From AC-56 sp963798705 (lineage in GTDB: Bacteria > Actinomycetota > Thermoleophilia > Solirubrobacterales > 70-9), in contig CAWCTW010000005.1 of NCBI GenBank assembly GCA_963798705.1, positions 682,001-746,000 on the forward strand: DNA of 64,000 nt, given 5' to 3'. Both the position numbers and the translations under genes were made by a program. Under the pieces are notes generated by a model that saw only the letters and a program-made list of their open reading frames with translations, did no database searches and was not told the DNA's origin. Shown here piece by piece: positions 25,386 to 35,200 of this stretch. Each line of letters opens with the position of its first letter. The stretch's first letter is position 1.

Positions 25386-26737
25386 CCGGCGCCTACTGGC
25401 CACGACCCTGGACCTGCGAGGACGGCGGCCCGCGCCGCTGGGGCGTCGTGGACGGCGCGCCGGGACTCGGGGTCCAGCCGGGGGAGCGACTGGAGGTGGC
25501 GGCCGTCCGCCAGGCGTTTGCCACGGACGCCCTCCTTCGGCGCGAGCCCGGGGAGCTCTACGCCCTGCGCCACGACATGCCATTGCGCGGTCCGCAGCGG
25601 ACGCCCGTGGATGCCTGGGTGGAGCGCCTCGATCCCAAGACGCTTGCGGTCTCAGCTTCAACGCCGAGGCTGCCGGGCGGCCCTTACTGGCCCGGCGGCA
25701 TCGCCGCCCACGCGTGCGGCGACCTGCACATGGTGTTCGGCCACTGGGCGCACCGCCTGACTCCCGATCTGGACGTCCTCGCCTCCCATCGGCTACCCGT
25801 CCCCCACCCGCACAACTCCTTCGTCGTGCTCGACGGGGGCGAGCTCGTCACCAAGGACTGCGACGCCCCGGCCGGCCGCCGGACATCGACGTTCACGGCC
25901 CTCGATCCGATCAGCCTGCTGCCCGTTGCCCCTTCCCTGAGGTTGCCGGAGCCCGTCGTGGCCAGACTCGCGAGCGACGGCCAAACGGTGATCGCCGTCG
26001 GCACCACCCGTCTGTTTCGCCTGCGCCTCGACCGCGACGCCGAACGCATCGTCGTCGACGGCGACTGGGTGCCGCGCTACGGCCCGGTCCGCGACCGGGG
26101 ATTCGGCTGGGATCCCGTGATCGCGGACGAGCACGTCTTCTGGATGGACAACGGGCGCAACCGCACCGACCACACGATGCTCGGGAGCGGTGCGCACGCC
26201 AGCCCCCTGCGCCTGTGGCGGGCACGCCTCGACGACGGCTCGACCACCTCGGAGGAGATCAGCGGGATCCCGCGCGGCACGCAGTCCAATCCCCCGGGGT
26301 GGGATCCCGAGGGAGGAATCGTCGTCGCCTACGACGCCGGAAACGCCGTGGTTCGCGCCTGGCGGCTCGAGGATGACGCGCTGGTGCCGCTGTGGCGGCG
26401 CGATCGGCTGGCCCACGCGGGCCACCTGCTGCTCTATCCCGGCACCCGCGAGCTGGTCGTTGGAGACTGGCGCGACGCGCCGGCCCTCAGGGCGCCGCTG
26501 ATCCGGCCTGCGGTCCGCGCGTCGGGCCCGCTGCTGGGGCGCCTGGGATTCATGCGTGCGGCGGCGTTGCGGGCGACGGGCGACCGGCTCGTCGTCCTGG
26601 ACCTCGACTCGGGCAACGAGCGGGCGCGGGTCGACGTACCATCACCCACGCAGGGATACCTCTTTCCGGCGCCGGGCTTCGCGCGGGACGTCTACTACCA
26701 ATCGGTGACGACGATCGCGCGAGTGCGGGTCGCCTAG
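25382..26737 (+). CDS. Uncharacterised protein, probable beta-propeller
   Basis: A 451-residue protein I do not recognise. It has no signal peptide and no membrane helix. The pattern of repeated short strand pairs (HMVFGHWAHRLTPDLDVLASH, SFVVLDGGELVTKD, TVIAVGTTRLFRLRLDRD, GIVVAYDAGNAVVRAWRLEDD, RLVVLDLDSGNERARVDV) suggests six or seven propeller blades. The start is a TTG that overlaps the TetR stop; no better start was seen. The first residues (YWPRPWTCEDGGPRRW) are rich in Trp and Arg. Placed between the TetR gene and the arylsulfotransferase, which is itself a propeller enzyme, it may belong to the same regulon. Confidence 0.65.
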   Translation: MTGAYWPRPWTCEDGGPRRWGVVDGAPGLGVQPGERLEVAAVRQAFATDALLRREPGELYALRHDMPLRGPQRTPVDAWVERLDPKTLAVSASTPRLPGGPYWPGGIAAHACGDLHMVFGHWAHRLTPDLDVLASHRLPVPHPHNSFVVLDGGELVTKDCDAPAGRRTSTFTALDPISLLPVAPSLRLPEPVVARLASDGQTVIAVGTTRLFRLRLDRDAERIVVDGDWVPRYGPVRDRGFGWDPVIADEHVFWMDNGRNRTDHTMLGSGAHASPLRLWRARLDDGSTTSEEISGIPRGTQSNPPGWDPEGGIVVAYDAGNAVVRAWRLEDDALVPLWRRDRLAHAGHLLLYPGTRELVVGDWRDAPALRAPLIRPAVRASGPLLGRLGFMRAAALRATGDRLVVLDLDSGNERARVDVPSPTQGYLFPAPGFARDVYYQSVTTIARVRVA

Positions 26738-26763
26738 CCTGCGGCGCCCTTGATCACGAAACA

Positions 26764-26803
26764 CATACGAAGTATGGTTACAGCGCTTCCAATACTGAAT
26801 ATG
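26764..26803. promoter_or_regulatory. Paired TetR operators before the arylsulfotransferase
   Basis: CATAC-GAA-GTATG (26764-26776, perfect palindrome) and AATAC-TGA-ATATG (26791-26803), 27 bases apart centre to centre. The second contains the ATG of the arylsulfotransferase gene and shares ATACTGAATATGG with the site at 24644-24656. TTACAG follows the first site here, and also follows the CATAT-GGA-ATATG site when 24643-24683 is read on the minus strand. This points to one regulator acting at both places. Confidence 0.68.
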
Positions 26804-28594
26804 GATTTCCGCCGCACAGCCATGACGGTGGCCGCCGTGATCATCGCGGCCGGCTGCGCGCTCGCTACTCCCGCGTTCGGTGCATCGGGCAAGCGACCGG
26901 CCATCTCCCCCGCACCCGGCACCCCGGACGTCTCGCCCGACACGCAGATCAGCGTCCTGGGGGTCAAGCCCCATCGGATCCGATCGGTCCGGGCGACCGG
27001 GGAAGCCACGGGCTCACACTCGGGGCGTCTGCGCCGCTACTCGCACGGCCGCGGCGCGAGCTTCATCCCAACGGACCCGTTCGCCGAGGGGGAGCGAGTC
27101 GATCTGGTGGTGCGCATCGAGGGCCGGCACCCGGTCCGCCGCTCGTTCACGATCGCCCACCTCGGCCCCATCCAGCCACCCCTCAACCTCAAGCAGCAGC
27201 AGCCGGGAAAGCTCCAGCACTTCGTCTCGCGACCAGACCTGGTTCCCCCCCGCATCACGGTGTATGAGCGAGGTAACACCCGGGGCCGCGTCTTCATGAC
27301 GCCCCTCCCCTCCCCCGTGGTCCACCCGGGCGAGCACAACACGATCACGATCAAGCCGGTGGGGCCGGGCGGGCCGATGATCGTCGACGGCGCCGGGAAC
27401 CTCATCTGGTTCAAGCAGCTCGATCCACCCGACGTCGCCGCCAACCTGCGGATCCAGCGCTATAACGGCCGGCGGGTGCTCACCTGGTGGCAGGGCGGTG
27501 TGACCCCGTCGGCCTTCGGTATCGGGAAGGGGGTGATCGCCAACCGCTCCTATCGCACGATCAAAACGGTTCGCACCGGCAATGGATACGACATGGACAT
27601 CCACGAGTTCACGCTGGTGCCCGGCGGGAGCGCCCTGGTCACCATCTACTCGCCCGTACTGGTTCACCTCCCCGGCTCGCCGGCCGATCAGCTGTCCCCC
27701 CTGCTCGACTCGATCGTCCAGCAGATCGACGTGCGCACGGGTCTCGTGATGTGGGAGTGGCACTCCTACGGCCACGTGCCACTGGCCGATTCGTACGCCA
27801 CGCCCGAGAACAGCGCCTCCTACGACGCCTTCCACATCAACTCGATCCAGAAGCTCAAGCGCGGTCGCGTGCTCGTCTCGATGCGCGACACGGCCGCCGT
27901 CTACAAGATCGACCGGGCGAGCGGGCGGACGCTGTGGACCCTCGGCGGCAAGTCGAGCGACTTCCGGTATCGCCACAACGCGCGGTTCTGGTTTCAGCAC
28001 GACGCGCAGCTGCTCGGCCACCACCGCATCAGCGTGTTCGACGACGAGGCCGGCCCGCCGCAGAAGGCGCCCGCATCGCGCGGCCTGGTCCTGAGGATGA
28101 ACACCCGGGGCCGCACCACGAGGACGCTCCATGAGTACGTGCGGTCGAACGACACGTCGGCGCAGAGCGAGGGGAGCGTCCAGACGCGCCCCGGCGGCAA
28201 CGTGTTCGTCGGCTTTGGCTCCACGCAGTTCTTCTCGGAGTTCTCCCGCGGCGGCCGCCTTCTCTACGACGCCGGACTGCCGAAGGACGACGGGAGCTAC
28301 CGGATGTACCGCCACCGCTGGCACGCGACGCCGCAGACCCGGCCCACCGCGATGGTTCGCCGCACCGGCCCCTCGGCGGTCTCGGTCTACGCCAGCTGGA
28401 ACGGCGCAACCGCTGTGGACCGATGGCAGGTCCTTGCCGGCCCCGCCGGCGGACGCCTCGAGCCGGTCGCCTCCGCGCCCAGCGCCGGGTTCGAGACTCG
28501 CATCCATCTGCCCAGCTCGGCGACGACGTTCGCAGCGCGGGCGCTCGATTCGGACGGGAACGTCCTCGCCATTTCGGCTCGGGTCCATCCTTGA
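26801..28594 (+). CDS. Secreted arylsulfotransferase (ASST) family protein
   Basis: A 597-residue exported protein. Residues 1-27 are a signal peptide (MTVAAVIIAAGCALATPAFGA core). A beta-sandwich-like N-domain follows, then an ASST six-bladed propeller. Family blocks include MIVDGAGNLIWFKQL, GYDMDIHEFTLV, VMWEWHSYGHV, AFHINSIQKLKRGRVLVSMRD, TLWTLGGKSSDF, and FQHDAQLLGHHRISVFDDEA. His residues in IHEF, FHIN and QHDA are candidates for the catalytic sulfohistidine and ligands. Predicted role: PAPS-independent transfer of sulfate between phenols outside the cell. The ATG lies in an operator and lacks a ribosome site. The stop overlaps the next gene (TGATG). Confidence 0.88.
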   Translation: MDFRRTAMTVAAVIIAAGCALATPAFGASGKRPAISPAPGTPDVSPDTQISVLGVKPHRIRSVRATGEATGSHSGRLRRYSHGRGASFIPTDPFAEGERVDLVVRIEGRHPVRRSFTIAHLGPIQPPLNLKQQQPGKLQHFVSRPDLVPPRITVYERGNTRGRVFMTPLPSPVVHPGEHNTITIKPVGPGGPMIVDGAGNLIWFKQLDPPDVAANLRIQRYNGRRVLTWWQGGVTPSAFGIGKGVIANRSYRTIKTVRTGNGYDMDIHEFTLVPGGSALVTIYSPVLVHLPGSPADQLSPLLDSIVQQIDVRTGLVMWEWHSYGHVPLADSYATPENSASYDAFHINSIQKLKRGRVLVSMRDTAAVYKIDRASGRTLWTLGGKSSDFRYRHNARFWFQHDAQLLGHHRISVFDDEAGPPQKAPASRGLVLRMNTRGRTTRTLHEYVRSNDTSAQSEGSVQTRPGGNVFVGFGSTQFFSEFSRGGRLLYDAGLPKDDGSYRMYRHRWHATPQTRPTAMVRRTGPSAVSVYASWNGATAVDRWQVLAGPAGGRLEPVASAPSAGFETRIHLPSSATTFAARALDSDGNVLAISARVHP

Positions 28595-29484
28595 TGGGGG
28601 GCCTGACGCCCAGGGTGAGGGAATGGCGTGACCGCGGCCGGGCCGAGAGCTTTCGCGGGAGGCGGATACACGTGTTCACCCGCGAGGGCTCGGGCACGCC
28701 CCGCCTGCTCCTGCACGGCTTCCCCTCGAGCTCGTTCGATTGGCGGGGTCTCCTGGATGCGGAGCCGAGCCCCCCGGCCCTGGCGTTCGACTTCCTCGGC
28801 TTCGGGCTCTCCGACAAGCCGAGGGACCACACCTACACCCTGGCCTGGCAGGCCGACCTGGCAGAGGCCCTGGTCGATCGCCATCTGGGAGGAGGCCCGG
28901 TGTTCTGCGTCGCCCACGACATGGGAACCTCGGTCGCGACGGAGCTTATGGCGCGCGACCTCGAGGGAAGGCTCGGGATGGAGCTGGCGGGGGTCCTCCT
29001 GTTCAACGGAAGCATCGTGATCGAGCGCGCGAGCCTCACCCGCTCCCAGCGGCTCCTTCGCGGCCCACTGGGGCCGCTGGCCGCGCGGCTCGCCAACGAG
29101 CGCGTCTTTCGCCACGAGTTCGCCGCCCTGTTCAGCCCGGGCCATCCCCTGGGCGAAGAGGAGGCGGACGACCAATGGTCGCTCCTGGCCCACGAGGGTG
29201 GTCACCACCTCGGCCATCGGCTCATCCGCTATCTCGGCGAGCGGGCCCGGTTTGCGGCCCGCTGGCACGGTGCCGTGCGCGATTGGAGCGGGGCACTCTC
29301 CCTCGCCTGGGGATTGCGCGATCCCGTGGCGACCGTATCGGTGCTCGACGCCCTGCTCGAGCTGCGACCGGGCGCCCACACCGACCGGCTCGAAGGGCTC
29401 GGGCACTATCCCCAGATCGAGGACGCGGGCGCCATGGCCGACTCGATTCGCGGAGCGCTTTCCCGCGCCCCCGCGGCGGCGTGA
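28594..29484 (+). CDS. Alpha/beta hydrolase (epoxide hydrolase/dehalogenase-like)
   Basis: A 296-residue alpha/beta hydrolase. LLLHGFPSSSFDW forms the oxyanion segment, and CVAHDMGTS (107-113 region) places an aspartate at the nucleophile elbow (Asp109), as in epoxide hydrolases and haloalkane dehalogenases rather than esterases. FDFLGFGLSDKP and GLGHYPQIE complete the fold, the latter holding the catalytic His. The enzyme would attack epoxides, halides or similar electrophiles. It overlaps its neighbours at both ends (TGATG at 28592 and 29482), so it is the middle gene of a tightly coupled operon between a sulfotransferase and a sulfatase. Substrate unknown. Confidence 0.88.
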   Translation: MGGLTPRVREWRDRGRAESFRGRRIHVFTREGSGTPRLLLHGFPSSSFDWRGLLDAEPSPPALAFDFLGFGLSDKPRDHTYTLAWQADLAEALVDRHLGGGPVFCVAHDMGTSVATELMARDLEGRLGMELAGVLLFNGSIVIERASLTRSQRLLRGPLGPLAARLANERVFRHEFAALFSPGHPLGEEEADDQWSLLAHEGGHHLGHRLIRYLGERARFAARWHGAVRDWSGALSLAWGLRDPVATVSVLDALLELRPGAHTDRLEGLGHYPQIEDAGAMADSIRGALSRAPAAA

Positions 29485-31181
29485 TGCCGACGGCCGCGGA
29501 GGGCGGGCGCCCGCCGAACATCCTGCTGGTGATCACCGACCAGCAGCGCCACCCCCGCCACTGGCCGCAGGATCCGGGCTGGCTCGCCGAGCTCATGCCC
29601 AACGAGGCGGAGCTCGCCCGCACGGGGCTCAGCTTCACGAGCGCCTTCTGCAACGCGGCGATGTGCTCCCCCAGCCGAGCGACGCTGCTGACCGGGCGCT
29701 ACCCGGCCGAGCACGGGGTCGAGCTGACCCTGACAGCAGCCGACCTGCATCCCGACCTGCGCACGACGCCGGCGGTCACCGCGACGATGGTGGACATCCT
29801 GCGTCGCTCCCAGGCGCCGGCTCGGCGGGTCCTCACCCAGTTCGCACGCGGGGCGCTGCGCATCGGGTCGAGCACGGGCAACGAGGCGGTGCTCCCTGCG
29901 GGGATGGCCAACCTGGCGACACTGCTGCGAGGGGCGGGCTACGAGGTGGCCTACAAGGGGAAGTGGCACCTGACACACCCCTCAGGTGACGGCGATCTGC
30001 TTGCCGGCTGGAGCGAGCGCGACGAGGCGCGCATCGCGGCGGACTACGGCTTTGCGGACTGGGAGGCGCCGGACGCCGGCGAGAACGCCAAGGCCGAGCA
30101 CTTCGGGGGCGGCAACGCCGGCCACGGGGCCGGGTGGGACGAGGTGTACACCGCGCAGGCCGAGCGCTGGCTCGGCGCGCAGAACCTGCCCGAGCCCTTC
30201 TGCCTGGTGGTCTCGCTGGTCAACCCCCACGACGTGCTCGGCTATCCGGCCTCATATCTACGCGGGGGCTATGCGGCTGACGAGTTTCGCGGCCTCGGCA
30301 TCGAGCTCCCACCCACCGTCGACGAGGACCTGAGCACAAAGCCGGCGGCCCACGCACTGACGCGCATGGGCATGACCGCCTACCTGGGGCCGCTGCGGAA
30401 CCGCCGCATGCAGCTCGACTACGTGAACTTCTACGCCCACCTGCACCGAGCGGTCGACCGCAAGCTCGGCCGCCTGCTGGCGGCGCTGGGCGGCGCCGAC
30501 GACCCGGCATCGCTGCGGGCGCGGACGGTGGTGGTCCGGTGCTCTGATCACGGCGAGATGGGCCTCGCCCACGGCGGGCTTCGGCAGAAGATGTTCAACG
30601 TCTACGAGGAGACGATCAACGTCCCGCTCGTCATCTCGAGCCCGGCGCTCTTCGGACGCCCGGCGACGTCCGACGCCCTGGCCTCGCTGGTCGACATCCT
30701 CCCCACCGTCATGAGGCTGAGCGGCCGCGAGGTCCCAGACGACCTGCGGGGTCGGGACCTGACCCCGATCATGTCCGCGGCCGGGACCCCGGACACAGAG
30801 CTCGCCTCACGGGCCGGCGTGGATCTCTCCCCGGTGATCGACCACCCGGCGCCGGCGCCCTCCGTCCAGGACGCGATCCACTTCACCTACGACGACCACC
30901 AGGCCGCGACGGCCATGCGCGAAGCGCCGGGACAGCCGAACCGCATCCGCGCGATCCGCACCCGCGATGCCAAGTACGCCTTCTACTTCGATCCGAATGG
31001 GGACCACTCAGCCGAGCACGAGCTGTACGACCTCGAGCGCGATCCGCTTGAGACCGACAACCTGCTCGGGGTGCGATCGGGAAGGCCGCGCTCACCCGCG
31101 GCGGGGAAGCTCCACTCCGAGCTCGCGGAGCGGCTGGACGCTGCGATGCGGGACTGCCACACCGAACAACTGGGCAAGTAG
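29484..31181 (+). CDS. Type I sulfatase (formylglycine-dependent)
   Basis: A 565-residue sulfatase. NILLVITDQQ supplies the first metal-binding aspartate, and CSPSRATLLTGRYP (Cys61 onward) is the classic signature whose cysteine is converted to formylglycine. KGKWHL and CSDHGEMGLAHG carry further active-site and calcium-binding residues. The C-terminal part (YDLERDPLETDNLL) is the usual last subdomain. No signal peptide is visible, so it is probably cytoplasmic or exported by another route. It would hydrolyse sulfate esters. Sitting in one operon with an arylsulfotransferase is unusual, because one makes and the other breaks sulfate esters. A formylglycine-generating enzyme is not in the window. 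Confidence 0.92.
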   Translation: MPTAAEGGRPPNILLVITDQQRHPRHWPQDPGWLAELMPNEAELARTGLSFTSAFCNAAMCSPSRATLLTGRYPAEHGVELTLTAADLHPDLRTTPAVTATMVDILRRSQAPARRVLTQFARGALRIGSSTGNEAVLPAGMANLATLLRGAGYEVAYKGKWHLTHPSGDGDLLAGWSERDEARIAADYGFADWEAPDAGENAKAEHFGGGNAGHGAGWDEVYTAQAERWLGAQNLPEPFCLVVSLVNPHDVLGYPASYLRGGYAADEFRGLGIELPPTVDEDLSTKPAAHALTRMGMTAYLGPLRNRRMQLDYVNFYAHLHRAVDRKLGRLLAALGGADDPASLRARTVVVRCSDHGEMGLAHGGLRQKMFNVYEETINVPLVISSPALFGRPATSDALASLVDILPTVMRLSGREVPDDLRGRDLTPIMSAAGTPDTELASRAGVDLSPVIDHPAPAPSVQDAIHFTYDDHQAATAMREAPGQPNRIRAIRTRDAKYAFYFDPNGDHSAEHELYDLERDPLETDNLLGVRSGRPRSPAAGKLHSELAERLDAAMRDCHTEQLGK

Positions 31182-31233
31182 CAGCCTCCCATGGCATGGC
31201 GGGAGCACCGCGAGAGCTCATCTCTTGTGTCGC

Positions 31234-31278
31234 CGAGACTGTGGTTTGTTCCCTGTGAGGGGGCAAAGTGCAGTCTCG
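31234..31278 (+). terminator. Long hairpin between convergent genes
   Basis: A 45-base structure: a 21-base left arm starting CGAGACTG, loop GTG, and a 21-base right arm ending CAGTCTCG. Twenty of 21 positions pair on the plus strand, four of them as G-U, which would be mismatches on the minus strand. It therefore fits an RNA made on the plus strand, after the sulfatase. No T tract follows. It may be a terminator or a dispersed repeat. The rest of 31182-31324 holds no gene. Confidence 0.5.
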
Positions 31279-31324
31279 AGGCCTGTGCGGCCGCTTCCCC
31301 TCGGTGCCGGCCGGCGCGCCCCTC

Positions 31325-32206
31325 CTACTGCGCCTGCAGCCAGTCGGCGATCCGGCGCCCGATCTCCTCGCCCGCGTCCTCCTGCAGGAAGTGCGAGGCG
31401 TTCTCGATCTTGACGGGAGCGCCCGCCCCCATCAGACTCGCGAACGCCTCCCCCACCTTGAACGGCAGCACGGGATCCGAGTCGGCCCACAGCACGAGCA
31501 TCGGGCGCTCGTCGGCCTGCAGCGCCTCCTGCGCCCGCTTGCCCTCGGCCCCTCCCGGCATCTCCGGCGCGGTCGGAAGGATCAGGGGGAACGCTCGGGC
31601 GCCGGCCTTCGACTCGGGCGCGGGAAACGGGGCGTCGTAGGCGGCGACGACCCCGTCGGCCATCCCGCGCGCGCAGGCATTTCGCACCAGCATCGAGATC
31701 GGCAGGTCCTCGGTTCGCTCGACGAAGTCGTGAAAGGCCCACCAGGCGTCGGCCATCGGCTGCTCGCCGGTGAACAGGCCCGTGTCCATGACCACCATTC
31801 GCGCGATCCGGTCCGGGTTCTCGGCCGCGAGCCGCAGGCCGATCGGCCCGCCCCAGTCGTGAACCACAGCGGTGACGTCGCGAAGGTCGAGGTCCTCGAG
31901 CAGCCCGGCCATGAGCTCCGTGTGGCGGTCGTACGTGTACCAGTCGAGATCGATCGGCTTGTCGGAGCGCCCGAAACCGGCGTAGTCCGGCGCGATGCAG
32001 CGGTAGCCGGCGTCGCGGACGGGCGGAATCACCTTGCGCCACAGGTACGACCAGGTCGGCTCGCCGTGGAAGAACATCACCGTCGGGCCGTCGCCCTCGT
32101 CGATGTGGGCGAGGCGGAGCCCGTCAACCTCGCGATAACGCGGCTCGAACGGGAAGCCCGGCAGCCCCTCGAACCGCTCGCCGGGTGTGCGGAAGGCCTC
32201 GGTCAT
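31325..32206 (-). CDS. Haloalkane dehalogenase
   Basis: A 293-residue alpha/beta hydrolase of the haloalkane dehalogenase subfamily I type. FFHGEPTWSYLWRKV (45-59) is a family signature. The nucleophile is Asp117 in VVHDWGGPIG with the halide-binding Trp next to it. PDYAGFGRSDKPID and the late catalytic His in ENASHFLQEDAGEEI complete the site. Reaction: hydrolysis of R-CH2-X to the alcohol plus halide. The ATG overlaps the stop of the upstream fusion gene as ATGA, so it is the second gene of a two-gene operon with an alcohol oxidase/aldehyde dehydrogenase fusion, which would process the alcohol formed. Activity on halides is inferred from sequence only. Confidence 0.88.
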   Translation of the reverse strand: MTEAFRTPGERFEGLPGFPFEPRYREVDGLRLAHIDEGDGPTVMFFHGEPTWSYLWRKVIPPVRDAGYRCIAPDYAGFGRSDKPIDLDWYTYDRHTELMAGLLEDLDLRDVTAVVHDWGGPIGLRLAAENPDRIARMVVMDTGLFTGEQPMADAWWAFHDFVERTEDLPISMLVRNACARGMADGVVAAYDAPFPAPESKAGARAFPLILPTAPEMPGGAEGKRAQEALQADERPMLVLWADSDPVLPFKVGEAFASLMGAGAPVKIENASHFLQEDAGEEIGRRIADWLQAQ

Positions 32207-35200
32207 GAGCCGGCCGCGATCGCCGCGGCCGTCCGGCGGGCCAGGGCCATGATCGTGACCATGGGGTTGACGCCCGAGGCCGTCGGGAAGGCGCTCGCAT
32301 CCCCGATCCAGACCCCCGGCACATCGTGGAGCTCGCCCAGCGGGTTGGCGACGCTCGTCCCGGGATCGGAGCCCATCCGGCAGCTTCCCATCTGGTGCGC
32401 CGTGAAGATCCCGAACTCCCGCGGCGCGAGGGAGTGCGTGGTGACGGCATCGACAAACGCGTCTAGGTGGTCGCCTCGATTCCAGATGGGCGCGCTGCGC
32501 CCGATGCTGACGATGCGCTCGGCACCCGCCGCCTCGTGCAGGCGGATCAGCTCGGCGAGCCCGCGGCGGAAGTTGCGGATGTCGAGCTCATCGGAGAGCA
32601 GGTAGCTGACGGCCGGGTTCCCCGCGGCATCGAGCTGAACCTGGCCGTGGCCCCGGTCTCGGGTCAGGTTGATGAACGGCGCGCAGCGGCTCCAGTCGAG
32701 CATCTTCTCCTTGTGATCGCGGCCGGAGATCCAGGGCGTCGCGGCGGCGAACAGGCCCGTCGTCGACTGCGCCGACTCGACCAGGAACCCGTAACCCTCC
32801 TCGAGGTCGGCGAACTGGTGCGACATCGCCGCCTGCGGCGGTGCCCACCACCAGCGCTGGTCGTCCGGATAGACGCCGGTGACCGCGCTCGTGGGGTGCA
32901 GCCGCAGGTACCGGCCGACGGCCGGCCCGCCGATCCCCGAGCGAAGCAGGAGGGCCGGCGACTCGATCGATCCGCCCGCCACGACGATCACCGGCGCGCG
33001 CACCGTGACCGGCACGGGCGAGCCGTTCGTCGCGGCTCCCGCGGGGTCGAGCCACACGCCCTCCACCCCGCTCGCGCGCCCGGCCTCCGTGAGGATCCGC
33101 TCGGCGCGGCAGTTGACGACGATGTCCGCCTCCCGCGCCGCAGCATCGGCCAGGTAGGTCTTCTGGGTCGAGAGCTTCGAGCCCGATTGATCGCCGAATC
33201 CCATGTAGCCCGCGACCTGTGGGTCGTAGGTCGCGCGGTCGGCGTTCCTCAGGATCAGGCGGAAGTCGTAGCCCAGCCTCTCGCATGCCTCGCGCAGCCG
33301 CTCGTGGGGGCCGTTCAGGTCGCTGCACGCGTCGTTGGCGCCGATGCGCTCCAGCACCGCGTCGAGATGGCCCTCGAAGTCGGCGCCGTCGAGCCCGTCG
33401 AGCCCGAAATCGCGGGCCCATTCCTCGCGCACCCATTGATGGGTTCGCAGGCTGTTGGTCCAGTTGATGACGGTGCCTCCTCCGAGCCCGGAGCCCGCCT
33501 GGATCGTGACCTGCCCGTCCAGGGTCGGAAACGGCCCGGCGTTCAGATAGCTGCGCTGGTAGGCGGGCAGCTCGAGCTGGTCGAAGTCGGCCTCGTTGGA
33601 GTACCCGCCCATCTCGAGCACGCAGACCCGCTTGCCCTGACCTGAGAGCTCGCCCGCGATCACCGATCCGCCGGCGCCCGATCCCACCACGCACACGTCC
33701 GCCTCGATGACCTCACCCGAGGCCGGGGGTCGCCGGATGGGGAGGGACTTGGGCGCGTCCGGGGGAGGCGACTGCGGCCCGGGGTACCCCATGGCGTCCC
33801 AGTTCGGATTGCGGCCGGTGCCGAGCTCGGGCAGCGCGTAGTGAAGGGTCGTCGTGAGGCCGCGGATGGCGTTCATGCCTGCCAGCGTCTCGGGATCCGC
33901 GGCACTGAATGCGTGGACGAGCTGCTCGCGCTCGGCGAGCGGCGTCTCCGGGGTCATCCCGTTCTCCGCCAGGGAGTCCAGCAGCCGCCGCAGTCCGTCG
34001 ATCTGGTCGGCCGGCGCGTTCGCCTGCAGCAGCGTCACCTCGATCGCCTCGGGCACCGCCAGGTGCGAGGCGGCGCGCGCCCAGAACCCCGTCGGATCGG
34101 GCCCGCCTTCAGGCGCGGACAGCGGAGGGACGAAGGTGTCGCACAAGACGGCGAGGGTGCGGCGCTGGGAGTCGTCGAACAGGTCGCTGGCCGCCAGCGC
34201 CCCGATCGTGTCGCCGATCTGCTGCGTGACCTGCGCGGTGTAGGGAAGCATGTGGGCCTCGCGGGATGCCGCATGTCCCGGCGTGATCAAGAGCGACTGG
34301 CGCTTGGCGTACTTGCGGATGCCGTCCGGGCCGTGGCGGGAGCCCAGCCCCGACGCCTTCCAGCCGCCCATCGGCAGCTCCAGGGCCACGTAGTTCACCT
34401 GCGCGTCGTTCACGCAGCAGACCCCGGCCTCGATCCGCCGCGCCAGCGCCTCGCCTCGCTTCGCATCGCGGGTCCAGACGGACGCCTGGAGCCCATACGG
34501 CCCGTCGTTGGCGAGCTGGATCGCCTCCTTCGCGTCGGACACCCTCATCACCGGCAGGGTGGGACCGAAGGTCTCCTCGACCATGCAGCGCATGGAGTGA
34601 TCGACGTCAGCGAGCACAGTCGGCTCGAAGAAGAGCCCGGCCGCATCCTCGACCCTCCTGCCCCCGGTGACCACCCTGGCACCCTTGTCGACGGCGTCGG
34701 CGACGTGCGCCTCGATGCGGTCGATCTGGGGCGGGAAGATGATCGCTCCCACGTCAACCGACCCCGCCTCCCCGGGCGGCCCCTGGCGCAGAGTCGAGAC
34801 CTTGTCGGTGACGCGCTCGAGGAACTCGTCGTAGGCGGGCCCCTCCACGTACACACGCTCCACCGAGATGCACACCTGCCCGGAGTTGTTCATCCCGTAG
34901 CTCACGGCAGCGTTGGCGGCGCGCTCCAGGTCCGCGTCGGACAGCACGATCATCGGGTCCTTGCCGCCCAGCTCCAGGCTCACCGGGGTCAGGGTCTGGG
35001 CCGCCTGCGCCATCACCTTCTTGCCCGTCTCCACCGAGCCCGTGAACATCACCATGTCCACCTCGTCCACCAGCGCGGCGCCCGTTGCGCCGCGTCCGGT
35101 GGCCACCTGGAAGGTCCCCTCGGGCAGCTCGCATTCGGCCAGCATCTCCGCCATCAGAAGCGAGGTGAGGGGGGTCACCTCGGACGGCTTGAGGACGACC

